DNA of 64,000 bases from Microcella alkalica (GTDB taxonomy: Bacteria; Actinomycetota; Actinomycetes; Actinomycetales; Microbacteriaceae), in assembly GCF_014595885.1 (NCBI RefSeq), contig NZ_JABUKC010000004.1, positions 62,001-126,000 on the forward strand. Direction: 5' to 3'. The notes beneath the pieces are model-generated. The model had not been told where the DNA came from. It was given only the letters and a program-made list of their open reading frames with translations, and made no database searches. A program made the translations under genes and the position numbers. Position 1 is the stretch's first letter. Every line of letters starts with the position of its first letter. This document shows, in pieces, positions 20,369 through 28,225 of this stretch.

Positions 20369-21394
20369 CTAGGAGCGCGGGGCCTGCGGCACCGGCACGG
20401 GCGTCGTGGCGATGATGCGCGCGACGACCTCGTCGACGCCGCGCACCGGCCGACCGTCGGGGTGCTGCGCGCGCGGCACGAGCACCATGCGGTGGGCGAG
20501 CACGGCGGTGGCGAGGGCGTCGATGTCGTCGGGCACGACGAAGTCGCGGCCGTCGAGCGCGGCGCGGGCGCGGGCGGCGCGCACGAGCTGCAGGGTCGAT
20601 CGGGGGCTCGCGCCGAGCCGCAGCGCCGAGTCGTCGCGCGTGGCCTGCACGATCGCGACGGCGTAGGTCTCGACGGCGGGGCTCACGTACACCTCGCGCA
20701 CGGTCGCGATCATGCGGCGCAGACCCGCCACGTCGACGATCGGGGTGAGGCGATCGAGGGGCGAGCCGTGCTCGCGGTCGCGCAGCATGCGCTGCTCGCT
20801 CTCGGCATCCGGGTACCCGATCGAGATGCGGGCCATGAAGCGGTCGCGCTGCGCCTCCGGCAGCGGGTAGGTGCCCTCCATCTCGACGGGGTTCTGCGTC
20901 GCGACGACGAGGAACGGCGCCTCGAGCCGGTGCGTGATGCCGTCGACGGTGACCTGGCCCTCCTCCATGCACTCCAGCAGCGCCGACTGGGTCTTGGGGC
21001 TCGCGCGGTTGATCTCGTCGCCGATGACGATGTGCGCGAAGACCGGGCCCGGCGTGAACTCGAAGGTGCCCAGCTGCTGGCGGAACACGCTCACGCCCGT
21101 GATGTCGGCCGGCAGCAGGTCGGGCGTGAACTGGATGCGGCTCACCGTGCCGTCGATGCACCGCGCGAGGGCGCGGGCGAGCACCGTCTTGCCGACGCCG
21201 GGAACATCCTCGATGAGCAGGTGCCCCTCGGCGAGCAGCACCGTCAGCGCCGTGTCGACCGCCTCGGGCTTGCCGTCGATGACGCCGTTCATCGCCCGTC
21301 GGATCGCGTCGCCGAGCTCTGCGAAGCGCTCCGGGTCGAGGGGCTGTCGGTCGAGGGGCTGCTCGGCGTGCGTCGGGCTCGTCGTCGTGCTCAC
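20369..21394 (-). CDS. MoxR-family AAA+ ATPase
   Basis: 341-residue AAA+ ATPase with Walker A EDVPGVGKTVLAR, Walker B IVIGDEINRASPKTQSALLE, sensor ATQNPVEMEGTYPLPEAQ and the arginine-finger region DRFMARISIGYP. MoxR proteins are chaperone-like and act with DUF58/VWA partners, which fits the two genes downstream. GTG start 21394. First gene of the operon 21394-16600. A paralogous set lies at 51086-46460. Confidence 0.92.
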   Translation of the reverse strand: MSTTTSPTHAEQPLDRQPLDPERFAELGDAIRRAMNGVIDGKPEAVDTALTVLLAEGHLLIEDVPGVGKTVLARALARCIDGTVSRIQFTPDLLPADITGVSVFRQQLGTFEFTPGPVFAHIVIGDEINRASPKTQSALLECMEEGQVTVDGITHRLEAPFLVVATQNPVEMEGTYPLPEAQRDRFMARISIGYPDAESEQRMLRDREHGSPLDRLTPIVDVAGLRRMIATVREVYVSPAVETYAVAIVQATRDDSALRLGASPRSTLQLVRAARARAALDGRDFVVPDDIDALATAVLAHRMVLVPRAQHPDGRPVRGVDEVVARIIATTPVPVPQAPRS

Positions 21395-21459
21395 TCGCTC
21401 ACACTGTCACGGCCTCGCGAAAAATGTGCCGTGAACCGCGCGCACCTGATGATCTTTCG

Positions 21460-22359
21460 TCAGGATGCTGCGCCGTCGCCGCGCGCCTCCGCCTGCCCCT
21501 CGGCGAACCCGTCGGCGTAGCCCTCCGCATAGCCCGCCTCGCGGCCGGCCGCGCGGCCCTCCTCGAACGCCTCGCGGTGCCCGAGCTGGAACAGGTCGTC
21601 GGCCGCCGGGCGGATCAGCGCGCGCCCGCCGGCCGCGGCCCCGTCGAGGTGACGGGAGAGGCCGCGCACGATCGCCACGGGCATCCCGCTGGTCTTGCCC
21701 TTCACGAGGTCGGCAGCGGCGGCGATCTCGTCGCCGATCGCCGGAGCCGTCACGCTCAGCAGCCGGCCGTGCGCGTCGTGCGCGCCGCGCAGGTCGTCGA
21801 GCAGCCGCACGCCGCTCGCGCCGATCGCGATGTCGGTCTGGCCCTCGCGCCACGCGCGCCCGGCCGTGTCGGTGATGACGACGCCGATCGGCGCGCCGAC
21901 GACCGCCTCGACGGATGCCCGGATGCGGGCCGCGCTGCCATCGGGGTCGACCGGCAGCAGCAGCACGGTGCCGTCGGCCGTGTTGCTCGCGTCGACGCCC
22001 GCGGCAGCCATCACGAGGCCAAGCCGGTTCTCGACGATGCGCGTGACACCGCCGAGGTGCTCGCGCGTCGCCACGACGCGCACCGTCTCGTCGGTGATCG
22101 CCTGCTCGCGGTCGTCGGCCTCGACGATGCGCCCCTCGGCCTTGCTGATGACCTTGCTCGTGACGGCGAGGATGTCGCCGGGCCGGGCGCCGGCGCGCGC
22201 GGCGGCTGCGGCGATGAGGGCGGGCAGGTCGTCGCCGGGCGCGATCTCGGGGATGCCGGGCACGCCGACCACGGTGAGCGGGTCGGGGGCGTCGGGCTGC
22301 GCGGCCCGCGCGAGCTGCGCGGCGTGCGCGGGCGTCGTCGCGTCGTCGGGCTGGGTCAT
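21460..22359 (-). CDS. cofE: coenzyme F420-0:L-glutamate ligase (CofE/FbiB N-domain type)
   Basis: Adds glutamate residues to coenzyme F420-0 using GTP. The 299-residue protein has the CofE landmarks [50 protein letters not shown] and [14 protein letters not shown]. Unlike typical actinobacterial FbiB it has no nitroreductase half; it ends in a repetitive tail of about 40 residues ([20 protein letters not shown]). No cofC or cofD is adjacent. ATG start, with a GAGAAT hexamer six bases upstream that may be a weak leaderless -10. Confidence 0.9.
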   Translation of the reverse strand: MTQPDDATTPAHAAQLARAAQPDAPDPLTVVGVPGIPEIAPGDDLPALIAAAAARAGARPGDILAVTSKVISKAEGRIVEADDREQAITDETVRVVATREHLGGVTRIVENRLGLVMAAAGVDASNTADGTVLLLPVDPDGSAARIRASVEAVVGAPIGVVITDTAGRAWREGQTDIAIGASGVRLLDDLRGAHDAHGRLLSVTAPAIGDEIAAAADLVKGKTSGMPVAIVRGLSRHLDGAAAGGRALIRPAADDLFQLGHREAFEEGRAAGREAGYAEGYADGFAEGQAEARGDGAAS

Positions 22360-22363
22360 GCCG

Positions 22364-22771
22364 TCATTCTCGCGCGGCGGCGCCCTCGCCGGCGTCGTGG
22401 GCGCCGCGGCGGCGCTCGGCGAGCTCGGCCTCGAGGCGGCGGATGCGCGCGGCGGCCTCGGCCTCGGCGATCTCGGCGTCGAGGCGGGCGAGCTGCGCCT
22501 CCGTGCTCGCGGCCGACCGCGTGGCGAGCTCGCGCTCGACCCGCTCGGTGCGGCGCGGGTCGCCGAAGCTCGCCGGCATCTCGCGGGAGCGCTGCGGGTA
22601 CTCGCGCCCGATCGTCCACCACAGGATGCTGCCGACGACCGGCAGCAGGATCACGATGATGATCCAGAAGGTGCGGTTGAGGTGCCGCACGCGCTCCTCA
22701 CCGCCGGTGATGACGTCGGCGAGCGTGAGGATCATCACGAGGAGCGGCAGCGCGCTCAGCAGCAGGTACAC
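22364..22771 (-). CDS. PLDc_N-type small membrane protein with coiled-coil tail
   Basis: 135 residues: two membrane segments ([20 protein letters not shown] and [17 protein letters not shown]) with the RTFW...P.VGSILW...G pattern of the phospholipase D-nuclease N-terminal (PLDc_N) family, then a charged Glu/Arg/Ala-rich coiled coil over the last 60 residues. There is no catalytic HKD domain, so the name is structural only. Start GTG 22771; a TATGGT hexamer ends six bases upstream. Confidence 0.75.
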   Translation of the reverse strand: MYLLLSALPLLVMILTLADVITGGEERVRHLNRTFWIIIVILLPVVGSILWWTIGREYPQRSREMPASFGDPRRTERVERELATRSAASTEAQLARLDAEIAEAEAAARIRRLEAELAERRRGAHDAGEGAAARE

Positions 22772-22777
22772 GGGCTC

Positions 22778-22783
22778 ACCATA
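22778..22783 (-). promoter_or_regulatory. -10 hexamer TATGGT, leaderless type
   Basis: TATGGT on the minus strand ends six bases before the GTG of the PLDc_N-type gene. Confidence 0.4.
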
Positions 22784-22940
22784 GTGAGGGTTGCCCAGGT
22801 TGCGCGAGGGCGTGCGCGAGATTCCGCGATCGGGCCGGAGTGGTGGCGCCGGCCGCCGCGTCCCGCTGGCCCGGAACGCGTGAGTGCCTGGCGCGGCACG
22901 TGGCAGCGGCGGCACACTGGCGAGAGCGTCGCCGTCACCT

Positions 22941-22990
22941 CGCACCGCCCCGCACCGCCTCGCACCGCTCCGCACCGCCCCGCCCCGCCC
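22941..22990 (+). repeat. five tandem copies of a C-rich decamer
   Basis: The 50 bases are five direct decamers, CGCACCGCCC, CGCACCGCCT, CGCACCGCTC, CGCACCGCCC and CGCCCCGCCC, ending 27 bases before the ATG of the next gene. The strict 10-base phase puts every copy on one face of the helix. Could be a multi-site regulator target or slippage product. Confidence 0.6.
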
Positions 22991-23017
22991 CCGCGCAGCA
23001 CCCCCACGGAGGACCGC

Positions 23018-23629
23018 ATGACCGAGAGCTCCGAACCCGCGAGCGCAGCATCCGCCGACCGCGACTGGGTCGCGCAGCCCGACCACGCCGACGCCCTCGT
23101 GCGCGAGAAGACTGGCCGCGGCTGGAACGACTGGGTCGCCGCGATCGACGCCGGCCCGGGCCGCGCCGCCGGGCACACCGCGATCGCCACGTGGCTCGTC
23201 GAACAGGGCGTCGACCCGTGGTGGGCGCAGGGCGTCACGGTCGGCCTCGAGCGCATCACGGGCCTGCGCCTGCCCGGGCAGATGCCCGACGGCACGTTCA
23301 CCGTGTCGCGCTCGCGCGTCGTGCCGATGAGCCGCCCCGACGTGCGCGAGCTGCTGCTCGACGACGCCTCGCGCGCCGCGCTGCTGCCCGACCACCAGAC
23401 GCCGATGCTGTCGAAGCCGGGCGTGAAGACGCCGCGCTTCGAGCTGCTGCGGGGCGATGAGCGGCTCGGCGTCGTCTCGTTCGCGGTGGATGCCGCGCCC
23501 GCCGACCGCACGCGCCTCACCGTCACGCACTCCCAGCTGGCGACCGCGGCCGACGCCGCCCGCTGGAAGCAGTTCTGGGGCGACTGGCTCGCCGCCCTCC
23601 CCGAGCCGCCGGCGAGCGAGCCCGCCTAG
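23018..23629 (+). CDS. DUF4287-like domain fused to an SRPBCC-like domain
   Basis: 203 residues. Residues 25-80 (VREKTGRGWNDWV, then HTAIATWLVEQG and VTVGLERITGLR) follow the DUF4287 pattern; the rest resembles an SRPBCC/START-like domain. The family is uncharacterised. ATG 23018 follows GGAGG at a good distance. Its TAG overlaps the stop codon of the opposing DUF4287 gene within a single CTAG (23626-23629). The decamer repeat at 22941 lies in its leader or promoter. Confidence 0.75.
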   Translation: MTESSEPASAASADRDWVAQPDHADALVREKTGRGWNDWVAAIDAGPGRAAGHTAIATWLVEQGVDPWWAQGVTVGLERITGLRLPGQMPDGTFTVSRSRVVPMSRPDVRELLLDDASRAALLPDHQTPMLSKPGVKTPRFELLRGDERLGVVSFAVDAAPADRTRLTVTHSQLATAADAARWKQFWGDWLAALPEPPASEPA

Positions 23630-23919
23630 CCCTGCGGCTTCGTCGCGACCCCGTCGAGCCAGAGGGTGTCGGTCTCGTCGCGGTGCACGCCGTCGCTGCC
23701 GACGTGCTTCGACGAGATCTGCGGCCCCTTCGTGATGACGTGCACCATCGCCATCGCGTGGCCGCGGCCGAGCCCGTACGCGTCGGCCAGCCACTGCACG
23801 ATGACGCCCGCCTTCACGCCGGACTGCTGGTATCCGCGCGCGATCGCCTCGTCGAGCAGCTGCCGCGGGGTGCGGCCCGTCTTCGCCTCGATCGCGTCGA
23901 GATAGGCCTGGAACGACAT
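23626..23919 (-). CDS. DUF4287 domain protein
   Basis: 97 residues, a stand-alone DUF4287 domain: FQAYLDAIEAKTGRTPRQLL, VKAGVIVQWLADAYGLGRGH, AMAMVHVITKG. Function unknown. ATG 23919 has an AGGAGG ribosome binding site. It converges on the larger DUF4287-like gene with shared stop bases and follows the F420-dependent oxidoreductase gene by eight bases on the same strand. Confidence 0.85.
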   Translation of the reverse strand: MSFQAYLDAIEAKTGRTPRQLLDEAIARGYQQSGVKAGVIVQWLADAYGLGRGHAMAMVHVITKGPQISSKHVGSDGVHRDETDTLWLDGVATKPQG

Positions 23920-23927
23920 CGCGCCTC

Positions 23928-24929
23928 CTAGCGCGTCAGCTTCGGCAGCACGTCGCGGCCGAAGACTTCGATGAAGGCGCGCTGGTCGCGGCCCACGTTG
24001 TGAAGGTAGACCTCGTCGAAGCCGAGGCCGAGGTGCGCCTGCACCGCGGCGCGGTGCACGTCGGGGTCGCTCGAGACGACCATGCGCGCCGACATGTCGT
24101 CGGGCCGCACGAGCTTCGCGATCTGCTCCAGATCGAACGGCGAGCGGATGTCGCTCTTCGCGAACCGCATGCCCCCGTTCGGCCATTCGGCGAGCGCGTT
24201 CGCCATCGCCTCCTCGTCGGTGGGCGCCCACGACAGGTGCAGGCGCAGAACCCTGGTCGTGGAGGCGAGGTCGCGACCCGCTTCGCGCGCGCCCTCATCG
24301 AAGCGCTGGAAGAGCATCCCGATGCGGTCGTACGGCGCGGCCTCGATGAGCAGACCGTCGGCGCTGCGCCCGGCCCGCTTCGCCGTCAGGGGGCCGGCCG
24401 TCTGAATGAGGATGCTCGGCGCGACCTCGGGCATCGTCCACAGCCGCGCCGTCTCGAGCCGCACGAACTCGCCGTCGTGCTTGGTGTCGCGGCCCGCGAG
24501 CGAAGCGGCGAAGAGCTTCGTGATGATCGACAGCGCCTCGAACATGCGCGCGATGCGCTCGGGCGCCTCCGGCCAGCGCTCGCCGACGATGTGGTCGCTG
24601 AGCGCCTCACCGCTGCCGAGCGCGAGCCAGTGCCGCCCCGGGTACATCGCGGCGAGCGTCGCCGCGGCCTGCGCGACCATCGCCGGGTGCCAGCGGAACG
24701 TCGGCGACACCGGCCCGACCCCGAGCGGGCCGGTCGTGCGCGCGCCGAGCGCCGAGACGACGTTCCAGACGAAGGGCGACTGGCCCTGCTGCGGTGTGAA
24801 CGGCTGGAAGCCCTCGCTCGCGACGGTGCCGACGAAGCCGTGCCGCTCGGCGAGGGCCGCGAGCTCGATCGCCTCGGTCGGGCCGAACTGCTCGAGCGAC
24901 GCCGCGTAGCCGATGCGTGCCTGGGTCAC
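23928..24929 (-). CDS. F420-dependent LLM-class oxidoreductase
   Basis: 333-residue luciferase-like TIM-barrel protein. IGYAASLEQFGPTEAIELA, GVGPVSPTFRWHPAMVAQAA, YPGRHWLALGSGEALSDHIV and GADGLL-like ADGLLIEAAP match the F420-dependent glucose-6-phosphate dehydrogenase-related group, so F420 is the probable cofactor and the substrate is unknown. GTG 24929 (MTQARIGYAA) removes eight residues of unlikely N-terminus; GTG 24953 is an alternative. Agrees with cofE 1.6 kb away. Divergent from the RraA-like gene. Confidence 0.85.
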   Translation of the reverse strand: MTQARIGYAASLEQFGPTEAIELAALAERHGFVGTVASEGFQPFTPQQGQSPFVWNVVSALGARTTGPLGVGPVSPTFRWHPAMVAQAAATLAAMYPGRHWLALGSGEALSDHIVGERWPEAPERIARMFEALSIITKLFAASLAGRDTKHDGEFVRLETARLWTMPEVAPSILIQTAGPLTAKRAGRSADGLLIEAAPYDRIGMLFQRFDEGAREAGRDLASTTRVLRLHLSWAPTDEEAMANALAEWPNGGMRFAKSDIRSPFDLEQIAKLVRPDDMSARMVVSSDPDVHRAAVQAHLGLGFDEVYLHNVGRDQRAFIEVFGRDVLPKLTR

Positions 24930-24976
24930 CGGCCCAGTCTGGCGCACGCGCACCCCGACAGGGCAGAGTCGAGCGC

Positions 24977-25690
24977 ATGAGCGACGCCCCCGACCTCTCC
25001 ACCGCGCTGCACCTCGCCGAGCCCGCGCTCGCCACCGGCCCCGTCGTCGATGCCCTCGTGCGGCTGCGCGTGCCCGCCCCAGCGTTCGCCCTGCGGCCGG
25101 TGCTGCCGGGTCGCATCGTGCAGGGCCCTGCGGCGCCGGTGACGCACCTGGGCAGCGTCGACGTGATTCTCGAGATCATCGGCGAGGCGCCGCCCGGAGC
25201 GGTGCTCGTCGTCGACAACGGCGGTCGCGACGACGAGGCGTGCGTCGGCGACCTGCTCGCGCTCGAGGCGCACCGCGCGGGCCTCGCGGGCATCGTCATC
25301 GACGGCTTCCACCGCGACACGGCGCAGCTGGTCGAGATCGGCATCCCGGTCTTCAGCCGCGGAGCCTTCCCGCGCGGCCCCGTGCGCATCCCGCCCGCCG
25401 CTCCCGCCATGCGCACCGCGACGATCGGCGGCACGACGATCCGGCCGGGCGACACGATCGTCGCCGACGATGACGGCGTGGTCGTCGTCGCCGCTGAGCA
25501 CGCAGAGGATGCGCTGCCGCTCGCCGCGCGCATCCAGGCCACCGAGCAGGCTCAGGCCGACCGCATGCGCGCTGGTTCGAGCCTGCGCGAGCAGCTCGCC
25601 TTCGACGAGTACCTCGCCCTCCGCGCGGAGAACCCCGGCTACTCGCTGCGCGACCACCTCGCCGCTCGCGGCGGCGCGATCGAGACCTGA
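24977..25690 (+). CDS. RraA/HMG-aldolase-like family protein
   Basis: 237 residues of the RraA-like fold. GDLLALEAHRAGLAGIVIDG followed by FHRDTAQLVEIGIPVF is the family core, including the Asp-Gly-x-x-Arg-Asp metal and substrate site. Members are either RNase E inhibitors or 4-hydroxy-4-methyl-2-oxoglutarate aldolases; with no aromatic-degradation genes nearby and no RNase E context, the activity is open. The last ~50 residues are helical and charged. ATG start. Confidence 0.82.
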   Translation: MSDAPDLSTALHLAEPALATGPVVDALVRLRVPAPAFALRPVLPGRIVQGPAAPVTHLGSVDVILEIIGEAPPGAVLVVDNGGRDDEACVGDLLALEAHRAGLAGIVIDGFHRDTAQLVEIGIPVFSRGAFPRGPVRIPPAAPAMRTATIGGTTIRPGDTIVADDDGVVVVAAEHAEDALPLAARIQATEQAQADRMRAGSSLREQLAFDEYLALRAENPGYSLRDHLAARGGAIET

Positions 25691-25718
25691 GCGGCGCTGC
25701 CGTGCGCGGGTCGGCTCC

Positions 25719-26291
25719 TCAGATCGGCGACTCGCCCCGCTCGAGCTGCTCGACATAGCCGCGCAGCTTGCGCTCGCGCGTCTCGGCGCGTTTCACGCCG
25801 TCGAGCCGGAAGACGATGCCGAAGCGCTGCTGCGCCGTCAGCGCGGCGAAGGTCGCCGCGGCGCGCGGTGCGGCGTCGAGCGCTGCCCGCAGGTCGTCGG
25901 GCACGACCATGCCCTTCTGCCGGTAGGCGGCCTCCCACCGGCCGTCGGCCTTCGCGCGCTCGACCTGGGCGAGGCCGGCCGCGCGCATCCGCCCCTCGTG
26001 GATGAGTCGCTCGACGATGCCGACGTTGCGCTGCGACCACACCGAGCGCGGTCGGCGCGGCGTGAAGACCTGCAGCGAGTAGTCGTCGTCGAAGCCGTAG
26101 ATCTGCCCGTCGATCCAGCCGAAGCACAGGGCTGACTCGAGCGCCTCGTCGTACGTGATGCCGGGTGCGGTCGACCGCTTCTTGCGCGTCTGCAGCCGCA
26201 CGCCCTCGTGCTCGGGGTTCGCCTCGAGGAACGCCTCCCACTCGGTGGTCGAGGCGAACAGCAGGATCGGCTTCTCGGCGTTGGCGCCCAT
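25719..26291 (-). CDS. YdeI/OmpD-associated family protein
   Basis: 190 residues. GITYDEALESALCFGWIDGQ, then FTPRRPRSVWSQRNV and RLIHEGRMRAAG are the hallmarks of the YdeI/OmpD-associated (Bacteriocin_II-protection) family. The C-terminal TFAALTAQQRFGIVFRL fits the usual tail. Molecular function is not established. The start MGANAEKPILLF at 26291 has a TAGGGT hexamer seven bases upstream rather than a Shine-Dalgarno. Confidence 0.85.
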   Translation of the reverse strand: MGANAEKPILLFASTTEWEAFLEANPEHEGVRLQTRKKRSTAPGITYDEALESALCFGWIDGQIYGFDDDYSLQVFTPRRPRSVWSQRNVGIVERLIHEGRMRAAGLAQVERAKADGRWEAAYRQKGMVVPDDLRAALDAAPRAAATFAALTAQQRFGIVFRLDGVKRAETRERKLRGYVEQLERGESPI

Positions 26292-26298
26292 GCGGGCA

Positions 26299-26304
26299 AC
26301 CCTA
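26299..26304 (-). promoter_or_regulatory. -10 hexamer TAGGGT, leaderless type
   Basis: TAGGGT on the minus strand, seven bases before the YdeI-family ATG. Its TAG is also the stop codon of the upstream oxidoreductase gene. Confidence 0.4.
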
Positions 26305-27273
26305 GGCGGCGTCGATCGCGAGCAGGATCTTGCCGCGCGCGCGACGCGACTCGGAGCGCGCGACGGCGACCGCGACATCGTCGAGGTCGTGCACGCCGTC
26401 GACGACGACGCGCAGCGCGGTGGTCGCGAGCCAGTCGGCGAGGCGCTGCAGGTCGGCCCGGTCGCGCTCGGCGAGGAGGGCGATCGTGCGGCGCCGGGTG
26501 AGCCGCGTGCTCAGCGCCGCACCTGCGAAGGCGAGGAGCGGGCCGATCCACTGGCCGCGCGGTTCGCCGCAGCGCACGAGCGTTCCGGTGGGCGTGAGCA
26601 CGCTGCGCAGCTCGCGCGGCGAGCGGCCCCCGGCGACGTCGAGCACGACGTCGAAGCGCGGGATGCCGCGCGTGACGTCGTCGACCGTGTAGTCGACGAG
26701 GTCGTCGGCGCCGAGCCGAGCGACGAGCGAGAGGTTGGGCGTGCTCGTGACCGCCGTGACGTGGGCACCGAGCAGCTTCGCCAGCTGCACCGCGAAGGTG
26801 CCGACACCGCCTGAGGCGCCGACGATGAGCACTCGGTGCCCGGCGCCGACCTCGGCCCGCTCGAGCGCCTGCAGCGCTGTGATGCCAGCGACGCCGACGC
26901 CGCCGGCGTCGAGCGCGTCGAGCGAGGCGGGCCTGCGCACCACGCCCTCGGCCGAGACCACGACGCGCTCGGCCCACGCGCCCCGGCCGAAGCCGAACAC
27001 CTCGTCGCCCGGCACGAGACCGGTCACGCCCGGGCCCACCGACTCGACGACGCCCGAGATGTCGCTGCCCATGCGCTGCTCGCGCGGGCGCGGCAGCCCA
27101 CGCGCGAGTCGCACGAGGTACGGCTTGCCCCGCAGTTCATGCCAGTCGAGCGGGTTCACCGAGCTCGCCTGCTGCCGCACGACGACCTGGCCGACGCCGG
27201 CCACCGGGGCGTCCGTCACCACGACCTCGAGTCGTTCCGGCCCACCGTACGATCGCCGTTCTATCGCTCTCAT
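26302..27273 (-). CDS. zinc-independent MDR-family NAD(P)H quinone/alcohol oxidoreductase
   Basis: 323-residue medium-chain dehydrogenase/reductase: catalytic domain with SSVNPLDWHELRG and GSDISGVVESVGPGV, Rossmann motif VLIVGASGGVGTFAVQLAKL. The structural and catalytic zinc Cys clusters of alcohol dehydrogenases are absent, so it belongs to the quinone-reductase-like branch. ATG 27273 has an AAGGAG site. Divergent from a TetR regulator across a 77-bp gap holding a palindromic operator, so it is probably the regulated target. Confidence 0.88.
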   Translation of the reverse strand: MRAIERRSYGGPERLEVVVTDAPVAGVGQVVVRQQASSVNPLDWHELRGKPYLVRLARGLPRPREQRMGSDISGVVESVGPGVTGLVPGDEVFGFGRGAWAERVVVSAEGVVRRPASLDALDAGGVGVAGITALQALERAEVGAGHRVLIVGASGGVGTFAVQLAKLLGAHVTAVTSTPNLSLVARLGADDLVDYTVDDVTRGIPRFDVVLDVAGGRSPRELRSVLTPTGTLVRCGEPRGQWIGPLLAFAGAALSTRLTRRRTIALLAERDRADLQRLADWLATTALRVVVDGVHDLDDVAVAVARSESRRARGKILLAIDAA

Positions 27274-27280
27274 CTCGCTC

Positions 27281-27306
27281 CTTACGGTGTATACTTACAG
27301 CGTAAG
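27281..27306. promoter_or_regulatory. palindromic operator and promoter between TetR and oxidoreductase genes
   Basis: CTTACG (27281-27286) and CGTAAG (27301-27306) are perfect inverted arms around an A/T-rich centre with GTATAC. TATACT at 27290-27295 is a near-consensus -10 box for the TetR gene. A dimeric TetR protein bound here would block both divergent promoters. Operator use is inferred from position and symmetry. Confidence 0.65.
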
Positions 27307-27350
27307 GGTGCCGTGTCGACGTCGCCCTGTCAAGGGGAAGGACCATTCGC

Positions 27351-28025
27351 ATGCCCACGAGCCCTCGCGCTCCGCTCTCGCGCGAGCGGATCCTCTCCGC
27401 CGCGCTGAGCGTCGCTGACCGCGACGGCCTCCCCGCGCTGTCGATGCGTCGCCTCGGGGCTGCCCTCGGCGTCGAGGCGATGTCGCTCTACGGCCACGTG
27501 CGCGACAAGGGCGACCTGCTCGACGGCCTCGTCGACCACGTCGTCGGGATGTGGGCGGACCCGCTCCCCGACGAGTCGGACTGGCGCGTCGTCGCCCGCA
27601 CCACGATGGCGCGCGCCCACGAGGTGCTCCTCGCCCGCCCGTGGGCGTGCGAGCTCGTCGCCGCACGCCCCACGGTCGGCCGGAACCGTCTGCGCTACGC
27701 CGAGGCGCTGCAACGGCGGATGCTCGACGCCGGCTTCTCGCCCCAGCTCGCGCACCACGGCCTCCACCTCGTCGACGGCACCATCATGGGCTTCACCCTG
27801 CAGGAGCTGCGCCGCCCGACCCTGCAGCAGCTCGGCGAGGAGGTCGCGGCCGTCGCTCGTGGCGAGCGCGCCGATGAGTTCCCGGCGATCACCGCCGTCC
27901 TCGCCGACTCCGCGCACGACCACGCCGCCGAGTTCGCGCTCATGACCGAATTGATTCTCGATGGCCTGGAGCGCCTGCACGCCCGCGAGACCGCCGAGCG
28001 GCGCACCACCGACGCGCCGAGCTAG
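27351..28025 (+). CDS. TetR-family transcriptional repressor
   Basis: 224 residues. N-terminal helix-turn-helix LSMRRLGAALGVEAMSLYGH and VRDKGDLLDGLVDHV match TetR/AcrR repressors with the TetR_C-type ligand domain (residues 80-215). ATG 27351 follows GGGGAAGGA. It probably controls itself and the divergent oxidoreductase through the palindrome at 27281. The ligand is unknown. Its stop overlaps that of the opposing small gene in a CTAG. Confidence 0.9.
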   Translation: MPTSPRAPLSRERILSAALSVADRDGLPALSMRRLGAALGVEAMSLYGHVRDKGDLLDGLVDHVVGMWADPLPDESDWRVVARTTMARAHEVLLARPWACELVAARPTVGRNRLRYAEALQRRMLDAGFSPQLAHHGLHLVDGTIMGFTLQELRRPTLQQLGEEVAAVARGERADEFPAITAVLADSAHDHAAEFALMTELILDGLERLHARETAERRTTDAPS

Positions 28026-28225
28026 GCGGCGTCCTCCCGCAGCGCATGGGCGATCGCCTCGGCGTGCTCCGGGCCGAGGTCGTAGTCGTCCTCGAGCCAG
28101 GCGGCGATCTCGTCGAGCGTCGCCGTCGGGCACGCGAACCCGCGATCGCGAGCCGCGGCGATCAGCTGGCCGGCGGTCAGTCCGGTGAGCGTCTCGATCG
28201 ACGCGAAGCGGGCCGTGAACGGCAT
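28022..28225 (-). CDS. small DUF4287-like protein
   Basis: 67 residues: TLTGLTAGQLIAAARDRGF then LDEIAAWLEDDYDLGPEHAE and AIAHAL. The W-L...D-Y-x-LG-x-x-HA-x-A pattern matches the DUF4287 proteins at 23626 and 23018. ATG 28225 has a GAGGAG site. The stop codon shares bases with the TetR stop (CTAG, 28022-28025). Confidence 0.65.
   Translation of the reverse strand: MPFTARFASIETLTGLTAGQLIAAARDRGFACPTATLDEIAAWLEDDYDLGPEHAEAIAHALREDAA

Noticed and set aside
22941-22990. CRISPR-like repeat array.
   Set aside because: Units are 10 bases, contiguous and without spacers; no cas genes are present in the window.
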